From positions 8,186,141-8,250,140 of the forward strand of contig JAVGWX010000019.1 in the NCBI GenBank assembly GCA_036924085.1: a stretch of DNA of 64,000 bases. The letters run 5' to 3'. The position numbers and the translations under genes were made by a program. Below are positions 1-9,394 of the stretch, one piece after another. Below the pieces are notes generated by a model. It had not been told where the DNA came from. It ran no database searches and saw only the letters and a list, made by a program, of their open reading frames with translations. The DNA comes from Ariolimax columbianus (Eukaryota; Mollusca; Gastropoda; Stylommatophora; Arionidae). Each line of letters opens with the position of its first letter. Within the stretch, counting starts at the first letter, position 1.

Positions 1-335
1 AATATCCTGTAGAAGGTTGGAACAATTCCCTGTATGCAGTACATCAAGTAACAGAGAATGAATTAGCTTGGCTACATTGTGAGAATGCAACCAGACCACA
101 TTGTTCATGAAACCTTCTACCGAAAAACATTAGAAATAAGGGTGAGAGGTAGACCAAGGAAAAGGTGGATAGATAGCGTAAACGAGACTTGCTGTTAAAT
201 GGGGAGAAATGTTACTAGAACCACAAGAGAGATGAAAGACAAATACATACCACGACACTGAGCTGCAACCCAATAGAAAGTGAGATGACAAAAGAAGAAA
301 GAAGAAAAAAAGAAGACAATCCATTTTCTTGTTGG
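1..335 (+). mobile_element. LINE 3' end fragment
   Basis: A degraded reading around 124-250 gives RVRGRPRKRWIDSVNE. This is the basic arginine/proline and tryptophan block found at the C-terminus of many non-LTR retrotransposon polyproteins. Downstream residues (MKDKY, then a short A-rich stretch) fit the usual LINE end. There is no reverse transcriptase here and stops interrupt the frame, so it is a dead 5'-truncated copy that may extend left of the window. Confidence 0.5.
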
Positions 336-454
336 TATTGGAAAGTGCACAGACATTGATCTAGAGAATAAATAAAACTAAAGAATTAAATTAATTCATA
401 AATCTATAACAAATTATTAATAACACACACACAGTCCATAAGGTAAATAAATAT

Positions 455-723
455 TTTAATACACGCAATCTTTAATATTTTTTCTCTGTGTTTGCCGTAA
501 TTCTCTATTCCCCAAGGCTGTGTGCATTGCACTATGTTTTAATTTTGCGCCTGTCTGCCCAGTGCATCCGACTTCATCAATCATTTTTTGTAAAGGTCTG
601 CTTCCTCCTGCCTTTTCTAAGATTTGCTTCCCCGGGGTAATGGCAGATGCTGTGATTTGGGAGCGAACCCAGCACCTCGGATTGTGAACCATGTCATTTA
701 ACCACTAGCCAGCGCCGTCCCCA
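455..723 (-). mobile_element. tRNA-derived SINE (family A)
   Basis: Read on the minus strand, the head carries a tRNA-like A box (TGGCTAGTGGTTAA, near 700) and a B box (GGGTTCGCTCCC, near 667). These are the internal promoter of RNA polymerase III elements. The 3' part (GGATGCACTGGGCAGACAG) recurs at about 36.96 kb. The flanks CAATCTTTAA (left) and CAATCTTAAA (right) may be a worn target-site duplication. It is not a functional tRNA gene, because no cloverleaf or acceptor stem closes. Confidence 0.6.
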
Positions 724-1085
724 CAATCTTAAAATAAAAACAATCCTTATAAAAAAAACTGTAGTTAACAGTTAGTAAGCAATTCTTATACAAAACATCT
801 GAATGAGCAGGCTAAAGACTCTGAAAACAATAGCAAATGAGTAGTTATCTTAGTTCAGTTACTTTATTTGATTACTATTTTGTCTACTACCTGTGCTGTC
901 AAACATCACAGAGCTGAAGCTTTCTTACTTCAGAGTAAAACATCTGGGTTAGATTATTGTTACATTAGAGTTGATGGTTTTTGCTATTCTCATACATTAA
1001 ATATAAAATGTGTATGTTTTTATAAAGCAGTGTTTGAAATGACAAGTTATGATTGTCTCTATTAACTTTATTTTGTTTACGCATT
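724..1085. other. Unassigned AT-rich intergenic or intronic DNA
   Basis: No splice-bounded frame, RNA gene or recognisable repeat was seen. Short open frames here lack any support. Confidence 0.5.
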
Positions 1086-1410
1086 ATTGTAATTGCAATT
1101 GGTGAATATGTTGTGTATTTCTACTGAGTTCAGCGTGTATCACTATATGTTCTAACAAATAATATGTGGCCCTTGTAATTGCATACACTTCGACCCCCCT
1201 ATCATGATTGTAATTGGTGAACAGGCTATGTAATTCTACTAATATTCAGCGTGTGTCACTGTGTGTTCTAACAAATAATATCTGGCCCGTGTAGTTGCAT
1301 ACACTTGACCCCTTATCACAATTATAATTGGTGAACATGCTATGTAATTCTACTGAATTCATCACATTGCACTGTATGTTACCACAAATAACATGTGGCC
1401 CTTGTAGGAT
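1086..1410. repeat. Tandem repeat, unit about 115-120 bp, about 2.7 copies
   Basis: The block running from TTGTAATTGCAATTGGTG through ATATGTGGCCC repeats at about 1088, 1208 and 1320 with moderate divergence and small indels. The last copy is truncated by a dispersed repeat at about 1410. Confidence 0.75.
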
Positions 1411-1429
1411 TTGTGGTCCAGCACTAGGG

Positions 1430-1575
1430 AGTAATGGATAGAACTACAGTTACCTTCCAAGCTTGTCTTTCAAAAATTGCCAGATCAGGTTGTTTTTAGA
1501 GACCTGACAGCTTCATCATGTAGTGCAGGTGTTTGCTGAAGCCACCACAACATCTCATAGTCACTCCTTTAGGGG
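1430..1575. repeat. Dispersed repeat P
   Basis: A segment with CAGCTTCATCATGTAG and GCTGAAGCCACCACAA is related to segments at 2690-2830, 4576-4700 and about 51710-51780. The class is unknown. It is probably the end of a retroelement. Confidence 0.5.
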
Positions 1576-1732
1576 TGTAGAGACCCTTTTTGTATATACA
1601 CTTTTATCAAATGTGCAAACAGGCAATTGGCCTACTGGGGCTGTATGATGGAGGGGCCACCTTCTTCATGCAGGGTAGAAATTATCTTTAGAATATTTTT
1701 TGGACATCGACAATTCATTCTTTTTTATATTC

Positions 1733-1985
1733 TTCTTTTTCTTCTTGCGCTGTCAGACGTCAACCTGTATTTTTTCGAAAAAGCAGCGGTCATCCTGAGG
1801 CTGTCGACACTGCCATAGAGCTTGTCTAGTGTTGCCACTGATGATGTTTACATGTGCTTTCTCTGATCCTCGTATGTTGGGCAGTTTTGCAGCAAGTGTT
1901 CAGCGGTCATTTTCCCGGTACCACATGAGCATTCGTCAGTGCCACCTATCTTCAATTTATTGAATAGGTGGTACCTCAGTCTATT
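1733..1985 (-). mobile_element. GAA-tailed LINE copy 1 (5'-truncated)
   Basis: This 253-bp insertion is flanked by an exact 12-bp target-site duplication, TTTTTTATATTC, at 1721-1732 and 1986-1997. On the minus strand it encodes the end of a LINE ORF2, including a CCHC-like motif (CSCGTGKMTAEHLLQNC), and finishes in an interrupted GAA-rich tail that reads as TTC on the + strand. Related copies lie at 10449-10850, 14804-15137 and 34213-34399, and a longer older relative with an RNase H domain lies at about 26.9-27.8 kb. I place it in an RNase H-bearing LINE lineage such as the I group, tentatively. Confidence 0.85.
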
Positions 1986-1997
1986 TTTTTTATATTC

Positions 1998-2277
1998 AAC
2001 TGTCAAAGGTTCTCTTAAGTGCATAGAGTGTACATAGGACCTTAGAGTATCATTAATCACTATGATAATGGCCATTGTCTTTGCTGTCAGAGGCCTTTTA
2101 AGACCCATGCCTTTAAATGAGTTTAGCGAGCGTAGCCTTCACTCCTGGCTATGACAGCATTTAAAACTCACAAATTATCTAATATATAGCAATTGCTGCT
2201 CCATCACAAATAGGTCAGAAACAAAAGGGTAAACAGGAAATTTGTCTTAACTCAAAATAGTCCGCCATATTAATTCT
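1998..2277. other. Unassigned DNA right of LINE copy 1
   Basis: The minus strand stays open here by chance and fuses with the LINE frame next to it. The exact target-site duplication shows that this part is flanking DNA and not element sequence. Confidence 0.5.
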
Positions 2278-2521
2278 GAAGCTTACAAGAAATGCTTGAC
2301 ATCACACTAACATACGTCGTGTCCCATTATAGTTTACAAGAAATGACATCACACTATCATAAGTCGTATCCCATTATAGTTTACAAGAAATGACATCACA
2401 CTAACATAAGTCTTATCCCATTATAGTTTACAAGAAATGACATCACACTAACATACATCATGTCCCATTATAGTTTACAAGAAATGACATCACACTAACA
2501 TATGTTGTGTCCCATTATAGT
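2278..2521. repeat. Tandem repeat, 47-bp unit, about 5 copies
   Basis: Units contain GTTTACAAGAAATGACATC followed by a variable ACATAAGTCGTATCCC block. Each copy has a few substitutions. Confidence 0.85.
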
Positions 2522-2902
2522 ATTCTGCTTGATATTGGACTAAGCACAAATCTCAACTCTCTTGAGACAAGGAGATGCTTGAAATTAGCGAGATTGAAAA
2601 CCACACCATTTCTCGCTTTTGTTCATCAATTTCTTCAGAAGTGAATGCCTCACCTCTCATTTATACCAATTCTTTGTGGGTTTCTGTTGCTCAACATTAG
2701 GGAGTAAATGATAGAACTCGTGTTAATTACAAAATTTGTGTTAATAAGAGGACAAAAAAAAGGTTCTTTGTACCAATTGACGACCTCATAATTTAGTGTA
2801 GACCTTTACTGAAGCCACCACGTCAGATTTATATATAAGCTACCACTACAACAGTATATGAAATGCACTTTACTAAGGCCTCCTATCAGGCGCCAACTGC
2901 AG
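2522..2902. other. Intron upstream of the first visible exon, with a repeat P copy
   Basis: A repeat P relative lies at about 2690-2830. The polypyrimidine-poor stretch GGCCTCCTATCAGGCGCCAACTGCAG leads into the exon at 2903. The same stretch is recognisable upstream of the duplicated copy at 5.4 kb. No other exon was identified. Confidence 0.5.
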
Positions 2903-2956
2903 TGAAAGTTCCATTCTCCTTAGCAAATCAAAAGTGGCACAGAGAAGAAGAAAATG
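2903..2956 (+). CDS. Exon A1 of a tyrosine-motif protein (cassette 1, first exon)
   Basis: This 54-nt exon has acceptor CTGCAG before 2903 and donor G|GTAATT after 2956. It starts and ends in phase 1, like the other exons of this gene. It encodes KVPFSLANQKWHREEEN, hydrophilic with a strongly acidic end, and its final G joins exon A2 to make a valine codon. The same 54-nt length and the P-[FL]-S-L-[AS] core recur at 5412-5465 and 8228-8281, which supports it as a real duplicated coding block. The branch and pyrimidine region is weak. The protein family is not recognised. It is the least certain of the exons with intact splice sites. Confidence 0.5.
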
Positions 2957-2981
2957 GTAATTATTGGGTCATCGCTGGTTA

Positions 2982-3349
2982 TCGTTCAAGAAGCAGACAT
3001 TATAAGTGGGTGGATGTTGCCGAAGATGGATGTGTTGGACCGAAAGATGCAAATATCGCAGTCAAGCTGTAAACTAGCGACACAACGCATTCTGTTCTCC
3101 TGACTACATCATGCTACTTGAAAAGCCTTGTTGAGGGCTTCGTAGCGAGATGTTGAGAATGAACACAGAAGAAGAAGAAGAAGAAGTGGGTAGATAACAT
3201 CAGGAGATGGACTGGAAAAAAACTTGTCAAATTGCACCATTAAGATGGACTGGAAAAAACCTGTTAAATTGCACCATTATGGCAAGAGATAGGTACACTG
3301 GAATTCCAGCTGACCTTCAATGCAGAGATGGCACTTGAACTGAGCTGAA
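2982..3349 (+). mobile_element. LINE 3' end inserted in the A1-A2 intron, carrying a nested element
   Basis: The cassette 2 intron is 53 nt, while this one is 428 nt because of an insertion flanked by CTGGTTA at 2975-2981 and 3350-3356. Outer sequence reads RSRSRHYKWVDN then NIRRWTGK, a LINE C-terminus. That reading is split by a GAA-tailed element at 3016-3185, which is flanked by GTGGGTGGAT (3006-3015) and GTGGGTAGAT (3186-3195). A 38-bp stretch starting AGATGGACTGGAAAAAA is duplicated at 3205 and 3243. Confidence 0.65.
3016..3185 (+). mobile_element. Small GAA-tailed retroposon nested in the LINE end
   Basis: This 170-bp insert ends in (GAA)n and shares its sequence (GGATGTGTTGGACCG, and TGAGAATGAACACAG just before the tail) with the longer copy at 13066-13424. 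A near-exact 10-bp target-site duplication flanks it. Confidence 0.65.
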
Positions 3350-3384
3350 CTGGTTAACATTGATTTCCTTACATTTCTTTGCAG

Positions 3385-3435
3385 TTGATGTTGATAACGA
3401 AGCTATTTACAACTTTGGTCGAAAATCAAATGTAG
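3385..3435 (+). CDS. Exon A2, tyrosine-motif exon of cassette 1
   Basis: This 51-nt exon has a strong acceptor (TTTCTTTGCAG) and donor (AG|GTATGT), and is phase 1 at both ends. It encodes VDVDNEAIYNFGRKSNV, one tyrosine in an acidic context (DNEAIYNF), the kind of site used by cytoplasmic tyrosine kinases and SH2 proteins. Exons at 5519-5563 and 8332-8382 encode the same pattern (DNSDIYNM, DNSEIYNM) behind near-identical acceptors. Because length and phase are symmetric, skipping or duplicating it keeps the frame. The host protein is unidentified. A receptor tail is inferred from the motif content only. Confidence 0.72.
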   Translation: MMLITKLFTTLVENQM

Positions 3436-4290
3436 GTATGTCACATTTTTTTACTTTATGATTGTGCCAAAGAAGCAGGTAATGACCTGACAACAGCCAG
3501 TAACTCATTCCTTGATGCTTGTGTCAAGGTCAATGAATCAGAGCTGATCAAAACCCTATTCCATCTCCAAGTGGCAACCCTGGAAACAGACTGCACCTAT
3601 GCAGCCTGGCTTGGAGAGTAGGGATTGATGATGAAAGACAAACCTTTTCTAAAACATGCTGTGCTGTAACCAGCTGTGTCAGCCTAAAAGGTGCAGGTAT
3701 CACAGGCTCACCTTAAATGACAACATAGCTCAACACAATGTCCTTTTCAGGACTAATGAACAAGTAGATAAACTCATTACATTGTGCAAGGAGAGAAGCA
3801 ATGTTTATTTGTAGTCTGATTGTATGCATATGTACATCTGTGCATACATCTGTTTGCAACTGTTTAATTAAACAGCTTTTGATACTTTGAATATATAATC
3901 TGACATTCTGTTAAATCAGAGTTTATAATATGGGATTTTCTTTCTTCAAAGTATTGAGACTTTACTTCAGATTAAAAAATATATAAGTTGCTGATACTTT
4001 AGAGCATAATATCTGGGATTTTGTTTCTTCACCTTATAAAGTATGAGGTCTTGTTAGATTATAAAATGTGAGGTTTTTTACTTCTTTATATAAAATATAT
4101 TAAAATATATAATAAATCTAAGAAATTAATAATGTGTTTGTTTTTCCTGTGGCAGCATATGACTGCGAATCATGGTAAAAGTAATGATCCGTCACACCAT
4201 GCGACGAATAGGAAATATGGTGTTACGCCCATATTATTTTGTAACCCACGGCACATAAACCCCTGTGGAACATGGACAGTTACCAAAACT
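3436..4290. other. Intron, unassigned
   Basis: At 3460-3770 a moderately GC-richer block (CCAAGTGGCAACCCTGGAA) looks like old retroelement debris but could not be assigned. 3770-4290 is AT-rich with no visible feature. Confidence 0.5.
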
Positions 4291-4575
4291 TCTAGATAAA
4301 GAATCAAATCCTTTGAGTCAAAATGTTACAAAAAGATCCTCAGAATACCCTGGACGGAGAAAAAGACAAATATATACATTCGACAAGAGTTAAACATAGA
4401 GGAGAACTGGTTTATCAATTCCATTTTTGTCAGAAAATGTAAATACTTTGGTCACATCGAGAGACACAGCAGTCTTTAGAGTTGAGAGAACAGTAATAGA
4501 AAGTATTGTGCCAGGCAAAAGAGACACGGGTAGATCTAGAATACGATGGCACCAAGATATCCAGGAATTTCTGGG
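4291..4575 (+). mobile_element. LINE 3' end fragment
   Basis: The reading at 4301-4480 includes KSFESKCYKKILRIPW and later CKYFGHIERH. These correspond to the 'RRILRIPW...' and 'W.GHI.R' blocks at the end of many LINE ORF2 proteins. It is frame-damaged further on. Confidence 0.6.
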
Positions 4576-4700
4576 AAGAACTGTTACCTTCCAAGGCTTT
4601 CTTTAAACAATTACCAGATCGGGTTGTTTGTACATGGCTGACAGCCCCATTATGTCATGCTGGTGTTTACTGAAGCCACTAAAACAAGAGGGCATAAAGT
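4576..4700. repeat. Dispersed repeat P copy
   Basis: ACTGTTACCTTCCAAGGC through TACTGAAGCCAC matches the copy at 1430-1575. Confidence 0.5.
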
Positions 4701-4739
4701 GGCTTCATCAGGTAGGGGAACCTTATACCTCCTTTTAAG

Positions 4740-5320
4740 TAGGAAGGGCAATTAACAACATAATCACAGCCCGCGTTATTAATATTATCCTGCATTGGAT
4801 TCCCGAACATAGTGGGTTAACCTAAAACAAAATGGTGGACAGACTAGCAAAAACAGGAGTTTCCTAACACCAAAAGGATAGACCCTGTAGCAACAACATA
4901 GGTAAATGAATTCTTAGAAATAATACCAGGGCAATCTGCCCAAACAGGTGGGTGGTAGGGATATTGGTTTGCAGTGTTTTTAGTGAAATACTACAGCCAA
5001 AAAGTAATGATGGAATAAATAAATTACACAGAAGAGAACAAATATCATCTTTCAGTTCTGAATGTGACACACTGGAATCAATAGGCACTTAAACCACATG
5101 AATCCTAAGCACCTGCCCTTGTGTAAACACTGCTCTCACCCTTATGAAACAGACACCTGCTCATCGAATGCAAAATGTTTGCAGTCATTAGGAAAAGAAA
5201 TTTTACAAGTGCTGTCGACAATCGTCAATACACTGTATCACACATTGGAAGAACAGAAGAAGATCTGAATTTATTAAAAAAGGACATTGGGCTGCCAAGA
5301 GAAGGCTTGCTCATCAGTTA
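4740..5320 (+). mobile_element. LINE fragment: RNase H end and zinc knuckle
   Basis: 4780-4865 reads ILHWIPEHSGLT, a stop, then KMVDRLAKTGVS, the last conserved block of a LINE RNase H domain (HWIPGHSG...ADxLAK). 5105-5175 reads LCKHCSHPYET followed by a degraded His/Cys half, the zinc-knuckle region that follows RNase H. The protein is interrupted by stops and frameshifts. The same architecture is seen at 6.4-7.1, 26.9-27.8 and 33.2-33.6 kb. Confidence 0.65.
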
Positions 5321-5411
5321 TGGGAAAGCAACAATAACATACAGAAGCCAGCGCTTCAAGAGTTTGAGAAGTCGCTTTGCCTGCGGCTTCCTATGAGGAA
5401 CCCTGTTGGAT

Positions 5412-5465
5412 TTGGAGATCCATTATCCTTATCAAGTAAAGAGGGGCACAAAGAAGTAGAATATG
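5412..5465 (+). pseudogene. Exon B1: duplicate of exon A1 with a damaged acceptor
   Basis: This 54-nt block is open in phase 1 and encodes GDPLSLSSKEGHKEVEY. It matches exon A1 in length and pattern and keeps the donor G|GTAATT. Where A1 has GCAG, this copy has GGAT (5408-5411), so the AG acceptor is missing. An alternative AG six bases into the block (TTTGGAG|AT, 5417) is phase-compatible but has a poor pyrimidine tract. The end (ACAAAGAAGTAGAATA) is identical to 16 nt of exon D at 11.2 kb. It may be a dead exon or a weakly used one. Confidence 0.45.
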
Positions 5466-5518
5466 GTAATTAAATGGTTATATCTGATTAACATTTATTT
5501 CCTCACATTTCTTTGCAG

Positions 5519-5563
5519 TTGAGGTTGATAACTCGGATATTTACAACATGAAAACAGAAGCAG
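5519..5563 (+). CDS. Exon B2, tyrosine-motif exon of cassette 2
   Basis: This 45-nt exon has acceptor CACATTTCTTTGCAG and donor G|GTATGT, and is phase 1 at both ends. It encodes VEVDNSDIYNMKTEA. It is two codons shorter than its duplicates at 3385 and 8332 and has the same acidic tyrosine site. The intron before it is only 53 nt if B1 is used. Acceptor flanks are nearly identical to those of exon A2 over about 25 nt, so the duplication included intron sequence. Confidence 0.75.
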
Positions 5564-6430
5564 GTATGTCATACTTATTACATTGTAAATGAAGAGGAAT
5601 AATGCTTATTGTTTTTATGACTACGCATATGGGTATACTTGAGTGCGAATAAATAAATTCTCTATGTATATGCTTTAAACTGAATATATGTTTTGGTACT
5701 ATGAGTATACAATCTGAGGATCTGTTACTTCAGAATATCACATATTGGTTTTTGTTACACCACTGTTCTAACACTATTATGCATAAATTATGGGCGTTTG
5801 TTATGTCAGAGTATGCAATGTTGGATTCTGATGCTTTTGATAATGGTTTTTGTTACATCTTTGTTTATAATGCTGAATTGTAATATTTGTAAGTATCACA
5901 TGAATTGTTGTTATATACATGTTTATAATAAGGAATTCTAAGACTTTTGAGAATCACATATGTGTTTTTGTTACATCTATGTTCATAAGATTGGATCTTG
6001 ATATTTGGGCTTCACTTTTATTTGTTGACATTTCTGGGCTGACGTGTTGCTTGAATTTCTTCTCACCCCAAGCAGAAGAAATGTAATGTCTTGACCGAGA
6101 GGGTGCATTAGTAAAGCTACAATGTGCTGAAACCAAGATATGGCTCACCGTCCTCATTACACGCTACCAACACCAATTGTCTACTGGTTTGGCCGAGTTC
6201 TCCTAGGTTCTAGATTGTATCATCATGGTCTAGGCCATCTTTATGATTGACCTTGATTGTCATGGTGAAGCAAATACTGGTTCTCTTTTCTCAGGTCTGT
6301 TCAGTAAGGTGCTGACTCCTTCCTAGCCATAGTGCTGTTGCACTGGGTTTTAAAAAGTCACTGTTTGCTCCTTTAGAGCCGCTGTGTTTAGCCTGAGAGT
6401 TTGCACTACTAGTTACCAAGATTACCCTGG
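5564..6430. other. Intron, unassigned
   Basis: AT-rich to 5950, then a somewhat GC-richer block to 6430 with no identifiable coding frame or repeat partner in this window. Confidence 0.5.
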
Positions 6431-7110
6431 TTGGTTGGTTATTGATCCAGCGGCTTATGGGCTCCTACCCTTTGGCCCAATGCCATATAGTGGTATCAGC
6501 AAGTGTTTGTAAGCTGTTGTTTAGTTCCGTACAAAGTGTTCCATTTGTCTGGCCTCGGAGGAAGAAGCTCTTTCCTAACACCCGCAAGGGCCAGACATTA
6601 AAAAAGATGATGTTCAACAGTTTCATCGGGATGTGTGCACAGCCAGCACTCTGGAGCATGTTCTGGTTGGATTCTGTTCAAGTGGCTGTTAAGTTGTATG
6701 CGTTAAGTTCGAATTAGGAAAATGGTGCTTTGATCTTTCCTTTTTATGAGGTTGATGTTGTCTTTGGGATTTGGGATGGCCATATGTTCATAGATTTTTC
6801 TCCCAGTATTTCCCATTGCCCATCTATTCAGCCAGGCCTCTTTGTTCAGTCTTCAGTAGTTGTTTGACGGTCTGTAGGGTTGTTGGTGTATTGTTGTTCT
6901 TGACTTGCTCCCTTGTTAGCCAATCTGTCTGCCTTGTCACTGCCACGTGTATTTGAGTGACCAGAGATCCGTTTAATAACTATTCTGACTTCATGGGATG
7001 TGAGAAGTTGGTTGGCATCTAGGGATATTTGGGTAAGTTCAGGCCTGCAGTGACCACCGTCTTCCAGAGCTTGAAGGGCAGATAACGAGTCTGTAAAGAT
7101 TACAATGCTT
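6431..7110 (-). mobile_element. LINE fragment: RNase H and zinc knuckle, degraded
   Basis: Minus-strand reading from about 7110 downward gives IVIFTDSLSALQALEDG (the second catalytic Asp region of RNase H) and RISGHSNTRGSDKADRL (the GH...G..ADxL block with the last Asp). Downstream is a frameshifted zinc knuckle and a terminal block resembling that of the copy at 33.2-33.6 kb (CRYHYMALG-like). Several stops and frameshifts show it is inactive. Forward-strand frames here are shadows. Confidence 0.75.
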
Positions 7111-7389
7111 TGGGCTTTTGAAGATTACCCCAAGAAGGATGTGGTTTTTCACCACACACAGGGGAATTTGAGTATGGGATATTATCTAGACCAAGAGGCT
7201 AACACTGAAATGGTTACTCCATTAATGAAGAAAAATATTCCAAGGTCTAGCGTGTGCGAAGGTTGTCATGACAGTACATCATACCTACTGTCTGTCTGTA
7301 TCACAGACTTTGTCTCCTGTGGTTATTTTAAAAGTATTTGTGATTCCATCAGTTGTACTTATTACAGTTTTATTCATACAATGCAGTGC

Positions 7390-8115
7390 TCTTACATTAT
7401 GTGATAGTTGTCGCTTTATTTTGTAGACCTAATATTGTCCAGAGTTTATTTTTATCTATGCTATCAAAAGCTTTCTTCTAACCTAAAAATGTTATAATTA
7501 AATGTTTGTCATATTCTTTTCTTTCAAATTGGTGTCTTAATTGGTATGCATTTGTTGTGGACCTATGCTCCACAGGAAGCTGAAAAGGTTTTTATTGACA
7601 TCCTATTATCTCATGAAATCCAAATTGAGCTATGCTTAGCTGTGGTTCAACAATTTGTCATATTCTTTTTCAATACATTTTTTCACATACATTTTCCCTG
7701 TATGTTTTAGTAGCGATATTCCACTACGTGTATCAACATTTCTTTTAATGTCTTTTTTCTTCCAAATTGGTATTATTGAAGTTTGTTGCCAAATGTCAGG
7801 TAACTTTTTTTTCTTTCCATGCTGTTGTAAATATTCTCTCTATTAAGTCACATTTTCCCACAAACTTGAATTGTTTCAGTTGTTTTGTCATCTATACCAG
7901 GTGACTTATTTCTAAGGCTGTTCTTTATTGCTCTATATTTTGAATCAATGTGTCAGGTTCCAGATGATCCTTGTTTCTTGGGATAAATATTGATTTCTGT
8001 GAGTGCCTATTGGGTTAAAAAATATAATGAAAGTTTTATTTCCATCAGTGTTGTCTTACATATTTGTTAAATATTAGAGATTCACTTCTGTTGTCAAAGA
8101 CTGAAGTAGTATTGA
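7390..8115 (-). mobile_element. LINE reverse transcriptase fragment
   Basis: Minus-strand frames, with shifts, give SPGIDDKTTETIQVCG, then VPDIWQQTSIIPIWKKKD, then PQLSIAQFGF, then ITFLG-stop-KKAFDSIDKNKLW. These are in the order of non-LTR reverse transcriptase blocks up to motif A. The motif A aspartate is replaced by glycine and followed by a stop. No match to the neighbouring RNase H fragment could be proven, so they may or may not be one insertion. Confidence 0.65.
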
Positions 8116-8227
8116 GGCTCTCTTCTCTTAACCTCATTGTTTTAATACTTTTATTATAATCTCTTGTGTGGTTTATTTTCAAATGGATGCACTTTGCCTA
8201 AGTAATTCTGCCTGAAAACTTACGCAG

Positions 8228-8281
8228 TTGAAGACCCATTCTCCTTAGCAAGTAAAAAAAATGGCTTGAGGAATAAAATTG
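8228..8281 (+). pseudogene. Exon C1: duplicate of exon A1 with a damaged donor
   Basis: This 54-nt block has an intact acceptor (AACTTACGCAG) and is open in phase 1, encoding EDPFSLASKKNGLRNKI. The donor equivalent to G|GTAATT in copies A1 and B1 reads GCAATT here, so the GT is gone. Only an out-of-phase GC dinucleotide remains. The core P-F-S-L-A matches A1. With B1 lacking its acceptor and C1 its donor, only cassette 1 keeps a fully spliceable first exon. Confidence 0.45.
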
Positions 8282-8331
8282 CAATTAGTGGGTAACTTCT
8301 GATTAACACAGATTTTTTCTAAATTTTGCAG

Positions 8332-8382
8332 TTATGATTGACAACTCTGAAATTTACAACATGAACAAGAAATCAGACGAAG
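8332..8382 (+). CDS. Exon C2, tyrosine-motif exon of cassette 3
   Basis: This 51-nt exon has acceptor CTAAATTTTGCAG and donor AG|GTATGT, and is phase 1 at both ends. It encodes VMIDNSEIYNMNKKSDE. It is closest in sequence to exon B2 (DNS[DE]IYNM). Together with A2 and B2 it gives three consecutive acidic tyrosine sites spaced 15-17 residues apart in the spliced product. The sites are not canonical immunoreceptor inhibitory motifs, which need a hydrophobic residue at -2 and +3, so a partner cannot be named. Confidence 0.75.
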
Positions 8383-8863
8383 GTATGTCACTCGTTTTTA
8401 ACTCATTAGCATATGCATTGCTTTTCTTCCCTCATACCTCTCATTATTAATTCTTTCACTGTCTTATGTCTTATGTTGCTTTTGTGTCAGGTTTTTTTAT
8501 TTATTCTGAAACCATTCTTCCATGCAGTTGGTGGTTATCTGTTGAATGTTTCTATAATCTATAGTAGAAGCTAACATCTCTGACATCTATTATATGTATT
8601 GTAATGATGAAGTTGTTTTTTTTGTTTTCTTTGAATTTTTTAGTATCTTCTTTATCTGTCACTGACTGGATATCTATATCATTGTCGATCTCCTTATTTT
8701 ACGTAAATAGAAAGCCATTATTACTTCCTCGTTCAGTGACATTTTGTACGATAATTAAAGTATGAGATTAATGAAGCGGTAGCTGCCGAAAGTTACCTGT
8801 CTAAACTTTCTAAGATTACAGCTGATGATACAGATGATTTCCAGCCTAGATGAAATATTTGTA
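8383..8863. other. Intron, unassigned AT-rich
   Basis: Pyrimidine-rich, AT-rich sequence with no coding frame or repeat recognised. Confidence 0.5.
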
Positions 8864-9230
8864 CGAGGTGTGTTGAAAAAGTATCTGTATTTTTATCAGC
8901 GGAAGCAAAGGAAGCATGGGTGGACCTGTTGACAATGGGAACTTGGCAGCACCATCATGACAATTAACTCGCCAATTCTTGGCATGTGATTCTGGCTTTC
9001 TTGGCCAAACACAACATTATTTTGGTTCATCAGACTCTTTATTCTCCCAAAATAGCTCCTTGCTATTTTTGGCTGTTCCCCAAGCTTAAAATTCCCCCGA
9101 AAGGGACCAGACTCAAGTCACAAAAAGACATTATGCGGAAGTGCTTTGAAGGGGATTGAGGTTTCCAGCCTCCAGGTGAGTTATTGTATTTTTCTGGCCC
9201 AAAGGTTGAATACTTTTTGAACACAGCTCG
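8864..9230 (+). mobile_element. mariner-family deletion derivative
   Basis: This 367-bp element has matching terminal inverted repeats. The left end starts CGAGGTGTGTTGAAAAAG. The right end, read inward on the minus strand, is CGAGCTGTGTTCAAAAAG. Both are flanked by TA at 8862-8863 and 9231-9232. The interior encodes only the transposase C-terminus (FLAKHNIILVHQTLYSPK, then WLFPKLK). The conserved aspartates of the usual PDLAPCD stretch are replaced (PKIAPCY). The N-terminal DNA-binding part and first catalytic region are absent, so it is non-autonomous. Confidence 0.85.
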
Positions 9231-9394
9231 TATATTGAATGAAGATGCCATTTAGGACGTTATACTAAAGTGGACAAGTCAATTTCTGACTTTAAAGCTG
9301 CAAAGGACCCAAAAAATATACTGAATGTTTCAAATTGACATTCATCCATCACTATAAGCTAAGCGCAAAAATATTTTAAGATAAGCAATGCTTG

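Noticed and set aside
1998..2108. Extension of the LINE coding frame beyond 1985
   Set aside because: The exact 12-bp duplication at 1986-1997 shows that the element ends there. The continued open frame is chance.
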